A stretch of DNA of 64,000 nucleotides, from positions 62,001 through 126,000 of the forward strand of contig FSSI02000002.1 of the NCBI GenBank assembly GCA_900149785.2. Reading direction: 5' to 3'. Under the pieces are notes generated by a model. It searched no databases, was not told where the DNA came from, and worked only from the letters and a program-made list of their open reading frames with translations. Of the stretch, positions 8,565-17,911 are shown piece by piece (positions within the stretch are counted from its first letter, which is position 1; each line of letters begins with the position of its first letter). The stretch is from Sodalinema lacuna_A (GTDB lineage: Bacteria > Cyanobacteriota > Cyanobacteriia > Cyanobacteriales > Geitlerinemataceae). A program made the position numbers and the translations under genes.

Positions 8565-11144
8565 ATGTCCAACTTCTACTTTGACGCCAACACCAACGCC
8601 TTTGAACTCCCCGGCGCACGTCCTCACTACACCCCAGACCGTCCCGGACAAGTCGAACATATTTTCCTAGATTTAGTTTTAAACATTCCCAAACAGCGAT
8701 TCTCGGGAACCTGTCATATCCATCTAACGCCAATTCGTCCCGGAATTACGCAACTACAACTTGATGCGGTTCAACTCCAGATCAAAGCGGTTCACATCAA
8801 CGATCGCCCCCAGTCCTTTTCCGCTGACGGCGAAACTCTAACCATTGATTTGGATGACCCCACCAACCCGGAACAGCCCCTGGCGATTAAAATTGACTAC
8901 AGCGTTAAACAGCCTCGGCGGGGCTTATATTTTGTGGGACCAACGGAGGCTGAACCCCATAAACCCACTCAAGTTTGGACTCAAGGGGAAGACGAAGATT
9001 CCCGGTTTTGGTTTCCCTGTTTTGACTATCCCGGACAACTGGCGACCTCGGAAATTCGCGTCCGAGTTCCCCAAGACTTCCTGGCGATTTCTAATGGGGA
9101 TCTCCTCAGCACTGAAGATGACGGTCAGGAGAAGATTTATCATTGGAAACAAACTCAAGTTCATCCGACCTATTTGATGACCTTGGCGGTGGGTCGTTTT
9201 GCTGAGATTCGCGATGACTGGAATGGTAAACCCATCACCTATTATGTGGAACGCGATCGCGTTGAAGATGGAAAACGCACGATGGGGAAAACGCCGCGAA
9301 TGGTGGAGTTTTTCAGTAATGCGTTTGGTTACGAGTATCCCTATCCTAAATATGCTCAAGTCTGTGTGGCTGACTTCATTTTTGGGGGAATGGAAAACAC
9401 CTCCACGACACTTTTAACCGATCGCTGTCTTTTGGATGAACGAGCGGCGATCGACAATGAACTCAGTGAAAGCCTCGTCGCCCATGAATTAGCCCACCAA
9501 TGGTTTGGCGATTTGTTGGTCATTGAACATTGGTCTCAGGCTTGGATTAAGGAGGGGATGGCCTCCTATGCTGAGGTCTTGTGGACTGAGTATGAATATA
9601 GTCACGATGATGGGGCCTATTATCTCCTACAAGAAGCCCGCAGCTATCTCGATGAAGATAAACGCCGCTATCGTCGCCCGATTGTCACCAATATCTATCG
9701 AGAACCCATTGAGTTATATGATAGCCACATTTATGAGAAGGGGGCTTGTGTTTATCATATGCTGCGGTGCGAGTTGGGTGAGGCGTTATTCTTTAAGGCG
9801 ATCGCCCATTTTGTCAATCAAAATGCTCATTCGACGGTGGGAACCGTGGACTTGTTGCGGGCCATTTCTGAAGCCACAGGACGCAATTTACAAGGGTTGT
9901 TTGACCAATATGTCTTCCGGGGCGGTCATCCTGATTTTGAAGTGAGTTACAGTTGGGACAAAGAGGGCAGTATTGCCAAAGTTACGGTCAAACAAACGCA
10001 AGCCAAAGAAGGAAATACCCTCTACGATCGCAATCTATTTGACCTCCATGTTCCCATCGCCTTTGGGTACGAAGACGACACCGCCCAACGGGTGACCGTT
10101 CATTTGTGTGACGCGGAACAGACCTTTTATTTCGCCCTCCCCCGCAAACCCCATTATGTCACCTTTGATGTGGGGAATACGGTTCTCAAAACCCTGAAAC
10201 TCAAGTATCCTCTCCCCAATTTAGTCGCCCAGTTACGCGAAGATGATGATCCGATTTCCCGGATTTATGCCGCTGAGGCCCTGGCTAAAGAGGGCAGTTT
10301 GACGGCAGTGGATGCCCTAGCAAAAGCCCTCAAATCCGAGCCATTTTGGGGGGTACGGGTTGAGATAGCGGGTCAGTTGGCTAAAATCAACCTTGACCAA
10401 GCTTTTGAGGGGTTATTGGCAGGGTTACACGATGAAGATTCCCGCGTCCGTCGGGCGGTGGTGAACGGCTTGGCGAAGGTGAAAACCCGGGCCAGTTATA
10501 AGGCGGTGAAGTCGATTGTTAAGCAAGGCGACGCCAGTTATCGGGTGGAATCGGCGGCGGCGAAGGCCTTAGGGATGATTGCGGCGAAACTCCCGGATGG
10601 GAAACCGAAACCGAAAAAAGCGATCGCCCATCTGCGAACGGTTTTGGAGACGAAAGCCGGTTGGAATGAGGTGGTTCGTTTAGGGGCGATCGCGGGGTTA
10701 AGTCAGTTCAAAACGCAGCCAGAGGCGTTGGATCTAGTTCTGGAGTACACCGCCGCCACGGTTCCTCAAGCCTTGCGTTTGGGGGCGATTCGCGCTTTGG
10801 GAACTCTCTCTACGGGACAGTCTCCGTCGTTGGTCGATCGCATCCTCACGCGTTTGGAACAGTTGGCCCGGGAGGACTTCTTCTTAACGCAACGTTCGGT
10901 TGTGGTGGCGTTGAAGTCGATGGAAACTTCGGGGGCGATCGCGATTCTACAAGGGATCGCCGAACAAGCCACCGATGGCCGGATTGTTCGGGTGGCCGAG
11001 GAGGCGATCGAGACGGTGGAGAAAAACCTGGGAACAGACAAGGCGGTGACGGGCCTGCGTCGGGAGTTGGACAAGATGAAGAAACTCAATCGAGATCTTC
11101 TCAGTCGTTTGGAGGCCTTGGAGGCGAAATCGGCGAAGTCCTAA
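8565..11144 (+). CDS. M1 family metallo-aminopeptidase with HEAT repeats
   Basis: A zinc aminopeptidase that removes N-terminal residues from peptides, probably cytoplasmic. I place the start at ATG 8565 (MSNFYFDANTN) rather than the TTG at 8547. Key residues in this numbering are the substrate motif GGMEN (274-278), the zinc motif HELAH (307-311) and the third ligand Glu330 in WIKEG. The 859-residue length is typical. From about residue 560 the sequence is a run of HEAT-like repeats (DEDSRVRRAVVNGLAKV and similar), an extension seen in bacterial M1 members of the TAF2-like type. The gene is monocistronic and convergent with hrcA. Confidence 0.93.
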   Translation: MSNFYFDANTNAFELPGARPHYTPDRPGQVEHIFLDLVLNIPKQRFSGTCHIHLTPIRPGITQLQLDAVQLQIKAVHINDRPQSFSADGETLTIDLDDPTNPEQPLAIKIDYSVKQPRRGLYFVGPTEAEPHKPTQVWTQGEDEDSRFWFPCFDYPGQLATSEIRVRVPQDFLAISNGDLLSTEDDGQEKIYHWKQTQVHPTYLMTLAVGRFAEIRDDWNGKPITYYVERDRVEDGKRTMGKTPRMVEFFSNAFGYEYPYPKYAQVCVADFIFGGMENTSTTLLTDRCLLDERAAIDNELSESLVAHELAHQWFGDLLVIEHWSQAWIKEGMASYAEVLWTEYEYSHDDGAYYLLQEARSYLDEDKRRYRRPIVTNIYREPIELYDSHIYEKGACVYHMLRCELGEALFFKAIAHFVNQNAHSTVGTVDLLRAISEATGRNLQGLFDQYVFRGGHPDFEVSYSWDKEGSIAKVTVKQTQAKEGNTLYDRNLFDLHVPIAFGYEDDTAQRVTVHLCDAEQTFYFALPRKPHYVTFDVGNTVLKTLKLKYPLPNLVAQLREDDDPISRIYAAEALAKEGSLTAVDALAKALKSEPFWGVRVEIAGQLAKINLDQAFEGLLAGLHDEDSRVRRAVVNGLAKVKTRASYKAVKSIVKQGDASYRVESAAAKALGMIAAKLPDGKPKPKKAIAHLRTVLETKAGWNEVVRLGAIAGLSQFKTQPEALDLVLEYTAATVPQALRLGAIRALGTLSTGQSPSLVDRILTRLEQLAREDFFLTQRSVVVALKSMETSGAIAILQGIAEQATDGRIVRVAEEAIETVEKNLGTDKAVTGLRRELDKMKKLNRDLLSRLEALEAKSAKS

Positions 11145-11324
11145 TGGCCCCGTCATGTTGAAGGGCCAATCTCTGTCGGGGCGAACGGCGTTCAATGAGC
11201 GATAGTCGAATTGCTGTTCGCCCTGATTCTGGAGGGTTTGGGTATGTTTGAACCATTCGTCAGTCATATTTCGGACGAATTGCGATGACCTCCATTCAAC
11301 GCTCAACAATTCAACGCTCAACGC

Positions 11325-12422
11325 TCAACTGTCTAGGGTACTCAGTTGACTCGAAAGGTAGTCGGCGGCGGCTTGGACCATGGTGATGGCCCCATCGTAG
11401 GTCATGCGGGTGGGACCGAGGAGGCTGAGACTTCCGACGGCTTGAGATCCTCGGCGATAGGTGGCGGAGACGAGGGTACACGATCGAATCGGTTCGAGGG
11501 GATTCTCGGACCCAATGCGGACATTGACGCGGCGATCGCTCCCGAGGGGTTCGGAGGGTTCAAACATCAGAGGAAACAGTTGTTCTTGTTCCTCTTCGAG
11601 AAGTTGCACCAAAGACTGGATCTGTTGCAACTCGGTAAACTCGGGCTGTCGTAGCACTTCGGCTAACCCACTCATCGCCATCGGGCTAATGGTGGGAGGT
11701 TCGAGGCGTTGGGCCAAATCCACAAATAGGGTTTTGAGGCTGTCGGCGTAGCGTTGGAATTGGCGATCGAGTTCGCCCCAGTCTAAGGCCGCTAAATCGG
11801 CGATGGTTTTTCCTCGTAACTGACTGTTGAGGAAATTCGAGAGAATTTGCAGTTCGCGATCGAGAATCTCAGGATCGGGGTTCTCGTCGGCCCCATCCCC
11901 GGAACTGGGGACACTCATTAACATCGATTGGGTTTGATAGGCATCAGTGACCACAATCAGCATCACCTGACCGGGGTCAACTTGCAAGAGTTGTAAATGG
12001 CGCAAACTAGCGGTGTGAATTTGCGGCAGAGAGATGAGGGTAATATAGCCGCTGAGGGTCGAGAGAATCTGCGCCGCACCCCGTAACACCGCTTCGAGAC
12101 TCCAAGTTTCCCAATTGAGACGTTCTGCAAACAGCCGTTGGGCGCGATCGGCGAGAGTATCGGAGGGGGTCATCAGATAGTCAACATAGACGCGATAGCC
12201 GAAATCCGAGGGAACCCGTCCGGCGGAGGTATGGGGTTGATACAACATCCCCGCTTTTTCGAGAAGTCCCATTCCCGAGCGAATGGTGGCAGAACTTACA
12301 CTGAGATTATAGTCATCCAGGAGGGATTTAGAGCCGACCGGTTCTGCCGTCGCAATGTAGTGACGGACGGTCGCCCAGAGAATCTGTTGTTGTCGATCCG
12401 TTAACGCGAATTGCCCAGTCAT
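11325..12422 (-). CDS. hrcA: Heat-inducible transcription repressor HrcA
   Basis: HrcA binds CIRCE operators and represses groE-type chaperone genes; GroEL keeps it active. The 365-residue protein opens with the winged-helix region LTDRQQQILWATVRHYIATA and EPVGSKSLL, then SSATIRSGMGLLEKAGML and HTSAGRVPSDFGYR, all strong family signatures. The dimerisation domain fills the rest. No CIRCE element was seen in its own upstream region (12423-12625), so autoregulation is not evident. It is divergent from aroK. Confidence 0.96.
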   Translation of the reverse strand: MTGQFALTDRQQQILWATVRHYIATAEPVGSKSLLDDYNLSVSSATIRSGMGLLEKAGMLYQPHTSAGRVPSDFGYRVYVDYLMTPSDTLADRAQRLFAERLNWETWSLEAVLRGAAQILSTLSGYITLISLPQIHTASLRHLQLLQVDPGQVMLIVVTDAYQTQSMLMSVPSSGDGADENPDPEILDRELQILSNFLNSQLRGKTIADLAALDWGELDRQFQRYADSLKTLFVDLAQRLEPPTISPMAMSGLAEVLRQPEFTELQQIQSLVQLLEEEQEQLFPLMFEPSEPLGSDRRVNVRIGSENPLEPIRSCTLVSATYRRGSQAVGSLSLLGPTRMTYDGAITMVQAAADYLSSQLSTLDS

Positions 12423-12625
12423 TGATATCTGTTTAAAGGTTTTGGTTGAGGTTTTGCTGGTAACGCCGGTAATCTTAAAAAAGGTTTTATGTTTTCCCTA
12501 TCATAGACTGAGAGTTCCGAGATGGGGGTTCACGAAGAACGATCGCCGCCGAGGCTGAGGCTTTGCGCGATCGCCAAACCTCGATACACTGATGAGGCAC
12601 AATCAGGCACTGTCTAAGCTAATCC

Positions 12626-13204
12626 ATGTCCGTCACCGATCGCCTACAAGGACTAAATATCTATCTGATTGGGATGATGGGGTCGGGGAAGAGTACCACC
12701 GCAACTCACCTCGCTCGTCAGCTTCACTATCGCTATTTTGACACTGATACGTTGATTGAACAGGTCGCTGGCCAGTCGGTTGGCGACATCTTCGCCCAGG
12801 AGGGGGAAGCCGGCTTCCGACAACTCGAATCTCAGGTTCTCTCGCAGTTGTCCGCCTATCAACGATCGGTCATTTCCACAGGAGGCGGCATTGTGGTGGA
12901 GTTAAGTAACTGGAGTTTTCTGCGCTACGGTGTCGTTGTCTGGCTAGATGTCGCCCCAGATCTACTGTTTGAACGACTCGATGCCGATCAGACTCGTCCC
13001 CTGTTGCAAACGGCTGATCCTCGCCAGACCCTAGACACCCTTTTAAACGAGCGGCGATCGCGCTACGAACAAGCGGATTTACGCATTGAGGTAACCGCCG
13101 CCGATAGCCCAGAAGCCGTCAGTCAACGGATTCTCGCCACCCTCCCTCAAGTCCTGAAAGCCCAGTCCACGCCATCTGAAACCGCCAATGGGACTCACAC
13201 TTAA
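12626..13204 (+). CDS. aroK: Shikimate kinase
   Basis: Phosphorylates shikimate with ATP in the chorismate pathway. Residues 16-24 (GMMGSGKST) form the Walker A loop, DTDTLI is the shikimate-binding and Mg-binding segment, STGGGIV holds the GGG motif, and DQTRPLL is the LID arginine region. The length of 192 is slightly longer than the usual 170-180 owing to a polar C-terminal tail. The stop overlaps the start of the next gene by 17 bases, so the two are probably co-transcribed and translationally coupled. Confidence 0.95.
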   Translation: MSVTDRLQGLNIYLIGMMGSGKSTTATHLARQLHYRYFDTDTLIEQVAGQSVGDIFAQEGEAGFRQLESQVLSQLSAYQRSVISTGGGIVVELSNWSFLRYGVVVWLDVAPDLLFERLDADQTRPLLQTADPRQTLDTLLNERRSRYEQADLRIEVTAADSPEAVSQRILATLPQVLKAQSTPSETANGTHT

Positions 13205-13877
13205 GCAGGTTGTTCCCTGGGGGCGATCGCTGGCCGACTACCGCCAGATGTTCGCCCTCAGCGACGGGGACTTCCAAGGAACCGTCCTTGACTGTGCGGG
13301 GGGACCTTCGAGTTTTAACGCCGAAGCCACGGCCCGAGGAACCGCTGTGATCTCTTGTGACCCCATCTATCAGTTTTCCGTCGCCGAGATTCAGCAACGG
13401 ATTCAGCAGACGTATCCTAAGATTATTGAGGCCTTAGACGACAACCGCGATCGCTTCGTCTGGGACGACTTCCGCAGCCCCCGCCATCTCGGGGACGTGC
13501 GTTTAGCCACCATGGATCGCTTTCTGGAGGATTTCCCCCAAGGACTCGCCCAAGGACGCTATCACAGCGAGATGTTACCAAAACTTTCATTCAAAACCGG
13601 TCAATTTGACCTCGCCCTCTGTGGCCATCTCCTGTTTAGCTATTCCCAACAGCTTGACCTCGACTTTCACCTCAACGCCATCAAAGAACTCGCCCGCGTC
13701 GCCCGAGACGTGCGAATTTTCCCGATTGTGACCAACTTCGCCGGGGACATCTCCCCCCATTTAGGGCCAATTCTCGAACAACTCCCCCAAGCGGGCTATA
13801 CTCTGCGAGTTGAAACCGTCCCCTACGAGTTTCAGCGCGGCGGAAACCAAATGTTACGGGTATTTCCCACCCAGTAG
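13188..13877 (+). CDS. SAM-methyltransferase-like protein
   Basis: A 229-residue protein with a Rossmann-type methyltransferase layout: motif I is VLDCAGGPSSFNAEA near residue 33, followed by an acidic strand end (VISCDPIYQFS). A motif IV-like stretch is FDLALCGHLLFSYS near residue 143. The substrate is unknown. Its ATG lies inside the last codons of aroK in another frame, implying coupling with shikimate kinase. It is a common neighbour type in cyanobacteria but I know of no assigned function. Confidence 0.7.
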   Translation: MGLTLKQVVPWGRSLADYRQMFALSDGDFQGTVLDCAGGPSSFNAEATARGTAVISCDPIYQFSVAEIQQRIQQTYPKIIEALDDNRDRFVWDDFRSPRHLGDVRLATMDRFLEDFPQGLAQGRYHSEMLPKLSFKTGQFDLALCGHLLFSYSQQLDLDFHLNAIKELARVARDVRIFPIVTNFAGDISPHLGPILEQLPQAGYTLRVETVPYEFQRGGNQMLRVFPTQ

Positions 13878-13976
13878 CGCCATTTCTCCCCCATAACTGT
13901 TCACCATTAACCGTTTCGTGACCCCCTTGGGGGTTAACTATTAACGTTGCGACAGGACAATCCCTTGGGGTTGCCC

Positions 13977-14064
13977 ATACCTGTTCCCTATTCCCTGTTC
14001 CCTATTCCCTGTTCCCTATTCCCTGTTCCCTATTCCCTGTTCCCTATTCCCTGTTCCCTGTTCC
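13977..14064. repeat. Heptanucleotide tandem repeats (CCCTGTT/CCCTATT)
   Basis: About twelve alternating heptamers form a 14-bp higher-order unit directly upstream of the argB start. They keep an open frame into argB that would add a Leu/Phe/Pro-rich peptide (SLFPIPCSLFP repeats), which I regard as untranslated. This is the short tandemly repeated repetitive class known from filamentous cyanobacteria. Confidence 0.9.
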
Positions 14065-14069
14065 CCAAA

Positions 14070-14987
14070 ATGCCAAACGAACGTAAAGATCTCCAAGAAG
14101 CCGACGCCACCCGAGTTCAAGTTCTCAGTGAAGCCCTCCCCTATATCCAGCAGTTCGCCGGACGGACGGTGGTGATTAAATATGGTGGGGCGGCCATGAA
14201 AGATTCCCAACTGAAAGACAAAGTGGTTCGGGATGTGGTGTTCCTCTCCTGTGTTGGACTACGGCCCGTCGTGGTTCACGGCGGCGGCCCAGAAATCAAC
14301 ACCTGGCTAGAGAAACTCAACATTGAACCCCAGTTCAAAGATGGCTTACGCGTCACCGATGCGGCCACGATGGATGTGGTGGAAATGGTTTTAGTCGGAC
14401 GAGTTAACAAGGAACTCGTCGCCCTCATCAACGCCGCTGGCGGCCAAGCGGTGGGACTTTGTGGAAAGGATGGGAATTTGATTCAAGCCCGCCCCCAAGG
14501 GAAAGAGGGGATTGGTTTTGTCGGGGAAGTGGCCTCAGTGAATCCCTCGGTGATTGAGTCGTTGGTTAAAAGTGGCTATGTCCCGGTGGTGTCCAGTGTG
14601 GCCGCCGATGAACATGGCCAGGCTTACAATGTCAATGCGGATACGGTAGCCGGAGAGATTGCGGCCGCGTTGGGGGCGGAAAAACTGATTCTGTTAACGG
14701 ATACGGCGGGAATCCTCAAGGATTATCATGACCCGAGTACCTTGATTTACAGTTTGAATATTCAGGAAGCCCGCCAGTTGATTGATGATGGAGTTGTCGC
14801 GGGGGGGATGATTCCTAAGGTTAATTGTTGTGTGCGATCGCTGGCCCAAGGAGTCGGCGCTGCCCATATTTTGGACGGACGAATTCCCCATGCGTTACTG
14901 TTAGAAATTTTCACGGATTCGGGGATTGGTTCGATGATTGTTGCTTCGGATTATAGTCGTTCGATTTGGGAGTTGAATCGGGAATAG
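14070..14987 (+). CDS. argB: Acetylglutamate kinase
   Basis: Phosphorylates N-acetylglutamate, the second step of arginine synthesis, and in cyanobacteria is the target of the PII protein. The Gly-rich ATP segments VVIKYGGAAMKD and VVVHGGGPEIN, the N-acetylglutamate-binding region GLRVTDAATMDVVEMVLVGRVNKEL, and NADTVAGEIAAAL are all present. The ATG at 14070 gives 305 aa, the normal size. The longer open frame from 13947 is only heptamer-repeat sequence. The PII-binding C-terminus looks complete (GSMIVASDY). Confidence 0.96.
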   Translation: MPNERKDLQEADATRVQVLSEALPYIQQFAGRTVVIKYGGAAMKDSQLKDKVVRDVVFLSCVGLRPVVVHGGGPEINTWLEKLNIEPQFKDGLRVTDAATMDVVEMVLVGRVNKELVALINAAGGQAVGLCGKDGNLIQARPQGKEGIGFVGEVASVNPSVIESLVKSGYVPVVSSVAADEHGQAYNVNADTVAGEIAAALGAEKLILLTDTAGILKDYHDPSTLIYSLNIQEARQLIDDGVVAGGMIPKVNCCVRSLAQGVGAAHILDGRIPHALLLEIFTDSGIGSMIVASDYSRSIWELNRE

Positions 14988-15135
14988 GGGAGAAGAAGGG
15001 AATAGGGAATAGGGAACAGGGAACAGGGAACAGGGGAGAACCCACCTCTTGCCTTTTGCCTTTTGCCTCTTGCCTCTTGCCTTTTGCCTCTTGCCTCTTG
15101 CCTCTTGCCTCTTGCCTCTTGCCTTTTTTTGCCTC
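14988..15135. repeat. Two adjoining heptamer repeat tracts
   Basis: A GGGAATA/GGGAACA tract (about 14998-15032) is followed by a TTGCCTC/TTGCCTT tract (about 15047-15135). They fill the gap between the convergent argB and ABC1 kinase genes. The first is the reverse complement of the tract upstream of argB, so argB is bracketed by inverted repeat arrays. Confidence 0.9.
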
Positions 15136-15140
15136 TTGCC

Positions 15141-16808
15141 CTAAAAGCGATCGCGAATAATAAAGATAAGAAACGATTTGAGGAAAAAGAACGCGGATAA
15201 GCCGGAAATGCCGAAGGCAATAAAAGCCGCAATGGGATAGGTTCCTGAGAGAAAAACAGCCCCTGATAGGATAGAAAATCCGGTGATGCAGGCATAGACT
15301 AACACCGTCAACATGAGTTGAATCCGCTGCATTTGCCGTTCCATTTCTGGCGAGTTGGTGCGGAATTGAAACTCGCCTCGTTCGAGTCGCCCCTCAAGTT
15401 CTCGTAGTAGCACTTCTGCGCGGCTGGGGCGATTGAAGCGTTGGTTGATAAAGCCTTTAGCTTGACGAGTAATCTCACCAAATACCTGTCCTCGCCCACT
15501 TTGATTCTCAATCACTAAGGTTTTAACAAAGGGTTTGGCGCAACCAATTAAGCTATATTGACTGTCTAACGTTCGGGCAATTCCATCGAGGGTTCCTAGG
15601 GCTTTTAAGACAAACGTCATTTGGGCGGGAAGTCGAAACGGCTGCTGTTCAAACATGGTGTAGAGTTCCCGTTTGAGTTCCCCAAATTCTTGAAATTCAA
15701 TGGGGCGATCGCGAAATCGATCTAGGGCAAACTGTACCAAATTTCGCACGGGAGTCATATCAGAGAGTTCCTCAACTAACCCCATCGAAATCAGCGTTTC
15801 GAGGACTTCATCGGTGTCTTTACGCAAGACAGCAAAGAAACTCCGCGTCATTTCGGTTTGATTGAGAGAGTTGATTTCTGACATCATGCCGAAATCATAG
15901 AAAATAATCTGTCCTTCTGGGGTAACTGCCATATTTCCCGGATGGGGATCGGTATGAAAAAAGCCATCAATTAACAGTTGTTTGAGATAGCAGCCAATCC
16001 CCATGACGTTGAGTTCCCGGAGATTGATGCCAATCGATTCTAAGGTTTCTTTGTCGTTGATTTTAATCCCCGGTAGATATTCCAGAGTTAAGACCTTGGA
16101 TGTGGTATAGCGCCAATAGACTTTTGGCACTAAAATGGTGTCCGACTCTTCAAAATTTTCTCGAAAACGCTCGGCATTTTTGCCTTCATGAATATAGTCA
16201 ATTTCTTCGTAAATATAAGTCCGAAACTCGTTGTAAATGGATTGGAGGTCATATTTACGAGTCCAACGAAATAAACGCTCGGCTAAAACAACCTGCTGAT
16301 AAAGGACTTGAAAATCTAAATTAAAGAGTTTCTCTAAGCCGGGTCGTTGGACTTTCACGACCACATCTTCTCCCGTGTGTAGGCGGGCTTTGTGAACTTG
16401 TCCTAAACTGGCGGCTGCAATGGGATGATAATCAAAGTCTCGATAGAGGCTATGGAGGGAATTTTTGAGTTCTTTTTCAATTAGGGCGATCGCCTCATCG
16501 GAGGAAAAAGGCGGAACTTTATCTTGCAGTTGGGAGAGGGCGCGGATATATTCGAGGGGTAATAAGTCCCCTCGTGTCGAGAGGGCTTGACCAATTTTGA
16601 TAAAGGTTGGCCCCAAATCGAGGAGGGTGTTGACTAACCACTGGGCGCGACGTTGACGATGTTTAGAATCACGTTTTCCCCGGAGGCGATCGCAGCCTAG
16701 AAACCACAATAGCTTGGCCGTAGCCGCAAAAATTTCCACCTGGCGGGCGAACAGAGAGGTTCGGGTGCGTTGCCAACGCAAGGGTTTCGGAGATGCTTTG
16801 ACTAACAT
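15141..16808 (-). CDS. ABC1/AarF/UbiB family atypical kinase
   Basis: A protein-kinase-like ATPase of the family linked to quinone and prenyl-lipid metabolism. The diagnostic KxGQ motif is in TFIKIGQALSTRGD (around residue 70), the Ala-rich loop is AAASLGQVHKA, and the lysine strand is VVVKVQRPG. The catalytic region is LLIDGFFHTDPHPGNM with DFG-like FYDFGMMSEI. Length 555 is usual for plant and cyanobacterial members. The C-terminus has two hydrophobic helices (LMLTVLVYACITGFSILSG and the following stretch), so it is probably membrane-anchored. Its substrate is unknown. Confidence 0.93.
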   Translation of the reverse strand: MLVKASPKPLRWQRTRTSLFARQVEIFAATAKLLWFLGCDRLRGKRDSKHRQRRAQWLVNTLLDLGPTFIKIGQALSTRGDLLPLEYIRALSQLQDKVPPFSSDEAIALIEKELKNSLHSLYRDFDYHPIAAASLGQVHKARLHTGEDVVVKVQRPGLEKLFNLDFQVLYQQVVLAERLFRWTRKYDLQSIYNEFRTYIYEEIDYIHEGKNAERFRENFEESDTILVPKVYWRYTTSKVLTLEYLPGIKINDKETLESIGINLRELNVMGIGCYLKQLLIDGFFHTDPHPGNMAVTPEGQIIFYDFGMMSEINSLNQTEMTRSFFAVLRKDTDEVLETLISMGLVEELSDMTPVRNLVQFALDRFRDRPIEFQEFGELKRELYTMFEQQPFRLPAQMTFVLKALGTLDGIARTLDSQYSLIGCAKPFVKTLVIENQSGRGQVFGEITRQAKGFINQRFNRPSRAEVLLRELEGRLERGEFQFRTNSPEMERQMQRIQLMLTVLVYACITGFSILSGAVFLSGTYPIAAFIAFGISGLSAFFFLKSFLIFIIRDRF

Positions 16809-17054
16809 AGACGGGGATTGAGCGAGGGGATAGAGGGATGGAAACGGCTCAGACCGCTGAGGGGTCTATCTCTCGCCAACGGTTCTTTAAAAACAGGTTG
16901 CACTATAGGAAGTTTAGGTGAAAATTGTCCTCAATAGGAGGTCATAGGAGGTCACAGGGATTTCACAGACAACGAATCGACCACGAGACCACTCAAGAGA
17001 CGAGTGCTGGCGAGGTTCCTCATCGAGTCAATGGGATGAACACATCCTGATAGG

Positions 17055-17831
17055 ATGAAGGGCGTTGTTGATGTCAAATTGCCCCCAACTGCTGTGAAGG
17101 TTTATTGTTATCACACTCCCGAACTGACCCCGGTTGATCCAATCCCCGCCTGTGCGGTGGCGATCGATGTTCTCCGGGCCACCACCACCATCGCCACGGT
17201 TCTCGCTGCTGGGGCCGAAGCGGTGCAAGCCTTTAGCGATATCGATAAACTCATGGCGGCCAGCGACGGCTGGGACCCCTCAAAACGCCTGCGAGCGGGG
17301 GAACGAGGCGGTGCCAAGGTTGAGGGCTGCGATTTTGGCAATTCGCCCCTAGAATATCACCGCGATCGCGTCTTAGGATGTCGTCTGTTCCTGAGTACCA
17401 CCAACGGAACCCGCGCCCTACACCGAGTCGAAGCCGCACCAATTCTCCTGACAGCGGCGTTGGTGAATCGCCGGGCCGTGGTGGAGTTTTTGGCCCAAAA
17501 CCAACCCGAAACCGTCTATTTGGTCGGTTCAGGCTGGCAAGGAAGTTACTCCTTAGAGGATACCGTCTGCGCCGGGGCGATCGTCGCCAGTTTGCTGGAG
17601 TCGGGGTCTGTTGGCTTGGCGGAACTGGCCGGAAATGATGAAACGGTGGCCGCCTTGGCGTTATATGAACAATGGCGCGATCGCCTGGTGGACCTAATGG
17701 CGATCGCCAGTCACGGCCAACGTCTCTTACGGCTCAACTGTAACGCCGATTTAGAGTATTGCGCCCAGGAAGATATCCTCGATGTCTTACCCCGACAGCA
17801 AGAACCCGGCGTTTTGACCGCTCACGCCTAG
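17055..17831 (+). CDS. 2-phosphosulfolactate phosphatase family protein (ComB-like)
   Basis: A 258-residue member of the ComB family. In methanogens ComB dephosphorylates 2-phosphosulfolactate on the way to coenzyme M; cyanobacteria lack that pathway, so the substrate here is open. The typical core YHTPELTP, AIDVLRATTTIATVL, AGERGG, GFDFGNSP-like CDFGNSPLEY and STTNGTRAL segments are all present. The ATG at 17055 gives about 14 extra residues before KVYCYHTPEL; a GTG at 17094 is an alternative start. It is 80 bases upstream of dapL, possibly one unit. Confidence 0.88.
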   Translation: MKGVVDVKLPPTAVKVYCYHTPELTPVDPIPACAVAIDVLRATTTIATVLAAGAEAVQAFSDIDKLMAASDGWDPSKRLRAGERGGAKVEGCDFGNSPLEYHRDRVLGCRLFLSTTNGTRALHRVEAAPILLTAALVNRRAVVEFLAQNQPETVYLVGSGWQGSYSLEDTVCAGAIVASLLESGSVGLAELAGNDETVAALALYEQWRDRLVDLMAIASHGQRLLRLNCNADLEYCAQEDILDVLPRQQEPGVLTAHA

Positions 17832-17911
17832 CCCCAAGCCCTAGGCTACGATAAAATGCAAGATTCAGCGCAAAATTCAGCGAGAGTATTGATTGAGAGT
17901 ATTGAATCATA

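Noticed and set aside
12423..12625. CIRCE operator near hrcA
   Set aside because: No TTAGCACTC-N9-GAGTGCTAA-like inverted repeat was seen here.
13947..14069. N-terminal extension of ArgB
   Set aside because: The added residues are translated heptamer repeats, while the ATG at 14070 gives the normal family length.
14998..15135. Possible CRISPR array
   Set aside because: The units are 7 bases with no spacers, and no cas genes are present in the window.
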